Positions 59,778 to 61,182 of a stretch of 61,182 nt of DNA are shown here, in pieces (within the stretch, counting starts at the first letter, position 1; each line of letters opens with the position of its first letter). Below the pieces are notes generated by a model. The model worked only from the letters and a program-made list of their open reading frames with translations, did not search any database and had not been told where the DNA came from. The translations under genes were made by a program, and so were the position numbers. The stretch comes from Bacillus sp. 522_BSPC. Lineage in GTDB: Bacteria > Bacillota > Bacilli > Bacillales > Cytobacillaceae. Location: NCBI RefSeq assembly GCF_001076885.1, contig NZ_JVDT01000248.1, positions 174-61,355 of the forward strand. Direction: 5' to 3'.

Positions 59778-59806
59778 TTGTGGCTATGAAAAAAATAATG
59801 TATAAT
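59778..59806 (+). promoter_or_regulatory. Transposase promoter inside the IS left end
   Basis: TTGTGG (59778-59783), 17 bases, TATAAT (59801-59806), about 30 bases before the transposase start. Confidence 0.6.
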
Positions 59807-59837
59807 GGTGTCAAAAATTGCGGAAAGGGTGTTCCTG

Positions 59838-60854
59838 ATGGCGATGGTTTGGCACGATGTTTATAAAGATTTTCATTCTTTATCCAAGAGCGAACAATTG
59901 GAATTGTTCAAAGCTCTACAACAAGACCTGTTTCCAGAGCCTAAAACCGATATTTCCAAGATGGTTGGCGAGGTTCGTGAAACTCGTTTTTCTAACGGTT
60001 TAGCTTGTGTTTATTGCGGTAGTATGTCTGTTAAACGTAATGGCAAATACCGTTCACGCCAACGCTATCTTTGTAAGGATTGTGGAAAATCGTTTAACGA
60101 TATGACAGGTAGCCCGTTATCAGGAACTAAGTACCCTCACAAATGGCTTGATTATTACAAAATGATGATTGAAGGATTAAGTCTGCCTAAAATAGCAAAG
60201 GCACTTAAAATTCACGTTTCAACGGCATTTTATTGGAGACATAAAATCCTGAATGCGGTTCGTTCACTTGGTCATCAAACTCTACAAGGCATTGTAGAAA
60301 GTGATGAAACATTCTTCTTGGAAAGTGACAAGGGAAAAAAGATGATTACACACAGAAAGGCTCGCAAACGTGGTGGAGTTGCTAAAAAGCGAGGTATATC
60401 GAAGGAGCAAATCTGTGTCGTAGTGGCTCACGATAGAAACGGTCAAATATTCTCTCAAAAGGCAGGGAAAGGGCGTATTACTGCTATCGAAATAGACGAG
60501 GTGTTGGGCAAGTACATCGATACCTCTGCTTTGTTATGCACAGATACCGCTACAAACTATAAAAAGTTTGCTCAAATGAAAAGTCTGCAACACGAAGCCA
60601 TCAACGTAAGTAAAAAGCAGTACAAGAAGAAAGGTATTTACCATATCCAACACGTCAATGGTTATCACAAGCGATTGAAGAAGTGGATGGATAGATTTCA
60701 AGGAGTAGCAACTAAATATCTTGATAACTACCTATTTTGGCATTGTTATATGGAACTAAACAAGCAATTACCTTCCAAAAAAGTTGTTAAGCAAATGCTT
60801 CTAAGTTCTTGTCAACGAGTAAATTTCACAACTGTTGCTAAACTAAGAGCGTAA
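59838..60854 (+). CDS. IS1595-family transposase (ISXO2-like)
   Basis: A 338-aa transposase. The N-terminal zinc ribbon is CVYCGS...RYLCKDCGKSF (about 56-85), a helix-turn-helix is near LSLPKIAKALKIHVSTAFYW (about 115-135), and the catalytic domain has the acidic residues in VESDETFF and LLCTDTATNYKKFA plus HVNGYHKRLKKWMDRF in the last part, as in the ISXO2-like group. I start at ATG 59838, with GGAAAGGGTG upstream; a longer frame from 59805 lacks a ribosome site. It is complete, so the element may be active. Confidence 0.9.
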   Translation: MAMVWHDVYKDFHSLSKSEQLELFKALQQDLFPEPKTDISKMVGEVRETRFSNGLACVYCGSMSVKRNGKYRSRQRYLCKDCGKSFNDMTGSPLSGTKYPHKWLDYYKMMIEGLSLPKIAKALKIHVSTAFYWRHKILNAVRSLGHQTLQGIVESDETFFLESDKGKKMITHRKARKRGGVAKKRGISKEQICVVVAHDRNGQIFSQKAGKGRITAIEIDEVLGKYIDTSALLCTDTATNYKKFAQMKSLQHEAINVSKKQYKKKGIYHIQHVNGYHKRLKKWMDRFQGVATKYLDNYLFWHCYMELNKQLPSKKVVKQMLLSSCQRVNFTTVAKLRA

Positions 60855-60886
60855 AAAAACTTGGTTTAAATCAACCAAGTTTTTGT
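60853..60886. terminator. Bidirectional terminator between transposase and passenger gene
   Basis: AACTTGGTT pairs with AACCAAGTT around a 6-base loop, with A and T runs on either side. It contains the stop codon of the passenger gene. Confidence 0.8.
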
Positions 60887-61107
60887 CGGTACTTGTATAG
60901 ATAAATTTTTTCGGACATAAAACTTATCACCAAACCGATTATTAAGGGAACTAACGACCCTGTTGTAACAAAGAACCCACTTGCATTATTTGTGTACTCG
61001 TATTGAAACATTAACCAAGGAATAGTAAACACATAACCAAGCAAGTAAAGTAAGGCTGTTGCCAGTGCAAACGACCCAAAAGTAACTATGAACCCCTTTA
61101 ATTTCAT
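60871..61107 (-). CDS. Small membrane protein, IS passenger gene
   Basis: A 78-aa protein with two hydrophobic segments (about residues 5-30, GFIVTFGSFALATALLYLLG, and 44-62, FFVTTGSLVPLIIGLVIS) and a basic C-terminus (YLYKYRQKLG). AGGAGGTG precedes the ATG at eight bases, a strong signal. It is convergent with the transposase gene inside the IS. I do not recognise a family. Some IS1595-family elements carry passenger genes, and this fits; it has no obvious transposition role. Confidence 0.65.
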   Translation of the reverse strand: MKLKGFIVTFGSFALATALLYLLGYVFTIPWLMFQYEYTNNASGFFVTTGSLVPLIIGLVISFMSEKIYLYKYRQKLG

Positions 61108-61182
61108 TTAAAAAACACCTCCTAATTAGATATTAACAAATTTTTCTTGTTGTTAGTATAATATACATTTTTTTAATTTATA

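Larger units (their letters stand above)
59761..61182 (+). mobile_element. IS1595-family element with passenger gene, right end outside window
   Basis: The left end is GGCTGTTTTCGTATAAATT at 59761, immediately after the broken dehydrogenase. The transposase (59838-60854) is of the IS1595 (ISXO2-like) family. Beyond it is a convergent small membrane-protein gene (60871-61107). The last bases of the window, AATTTATA, match the complement of the left end (TATAAATT), so the right inverted repeat probably starts here and finishes within about 11 bases outside. Expected 8-bp target duplication: TAAAATTA at 59753-59760. The right end is inferred. Confidence 0.75.

Overview
The window is chromosomal DNA from a low-GC Gram-positive bacterium of the family Bacillaceae. 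From 1.7 to 29.8 kb it follows the Bacillus subtilis order, as I remember it, yerA-yerB-yerC-pcrB-pcrA-ligA-camS ... gatCAB ... dgkB-rlmCD, with purine-rich Shine-Dalgarno sites and Bacillus-style intergenic repeats. A Niallia- or Cytobacillus-like bacterium is plausible, but the species cannot be fixed from the sequence alone. I see no rRNA, tRNA or CRISPR array.

Backbone (1-29.8 kb). A stress-type short-chain dehydrogenase and a DUF2892 membrane protein precede yerA, yerB and yerC. Next is the DNA replication/repair and lipid run pcrB-pcrA-ligA-camS. The essential helicase gene pcrA is split by a complete 2.7-kb group II intron, inserted just after the DEYQD (motif II) codons. The run continues with yueI, a peroxide defence pair (ohr and its sensor ohrR, convergent around a shared terminator), a VanW-like gene, the gatCAB tRNA amidotransferase operon and plsY on the other strand. 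An ECF sigma factor, its zinc-binding anti-sigma factor and two membrane proteins form a probable envelope-stress operon. dgkB and the 23S rRNA methyltransferase rlmCD close the backbone.

Accessory island (29.8 kb to the window end). It starts right at the 3' end of rlmCD with four serine-recombinase genes on the minus strand: one large serine integrase with two tiny coupled genes, one catalytic-domain-only homologue that lacks the aligned active-site serine, and a translationally coupled pair of recombinases with three small leader genes. B. subtilis 168 also carries recombinase genes and a methyltransferase region next to its rlmCD (yefA), so this is probably a recurrent integration site. 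The cargo reads rightward and is mostly anti-phage: a type I restriction-modification system whose hsdM carries an in-frame TGA; a Gabija-like OLD nuclease plus UvrD-like helicase with an unknown third gene; an unknown protein coupled to a RecQ helicase fused to a candidate PD-(D/E)XK nuclease; and a 1414-aa STAND-type NTPase followed by a small membrane-anchored protein. The last two pairs are the best candidates for undescribed systems.

Decayed margin (54.8-61.2 kb). This part holds a fused prophage remnant (an HNH endonuclease tail), a RelE/RelB toxin-antitoxin pair, a broken carboxymuconolactone-decarboxylase-like gene and an MFS exporter. The exporter converges on an AraC regulator that is frameshifted at an A9 tract. 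A short-chain dehydrogenase is cut by an IS1595-family element. That element appears to carry a small membrane-protein passenger gene, and its right end probably lies just beyond the window.
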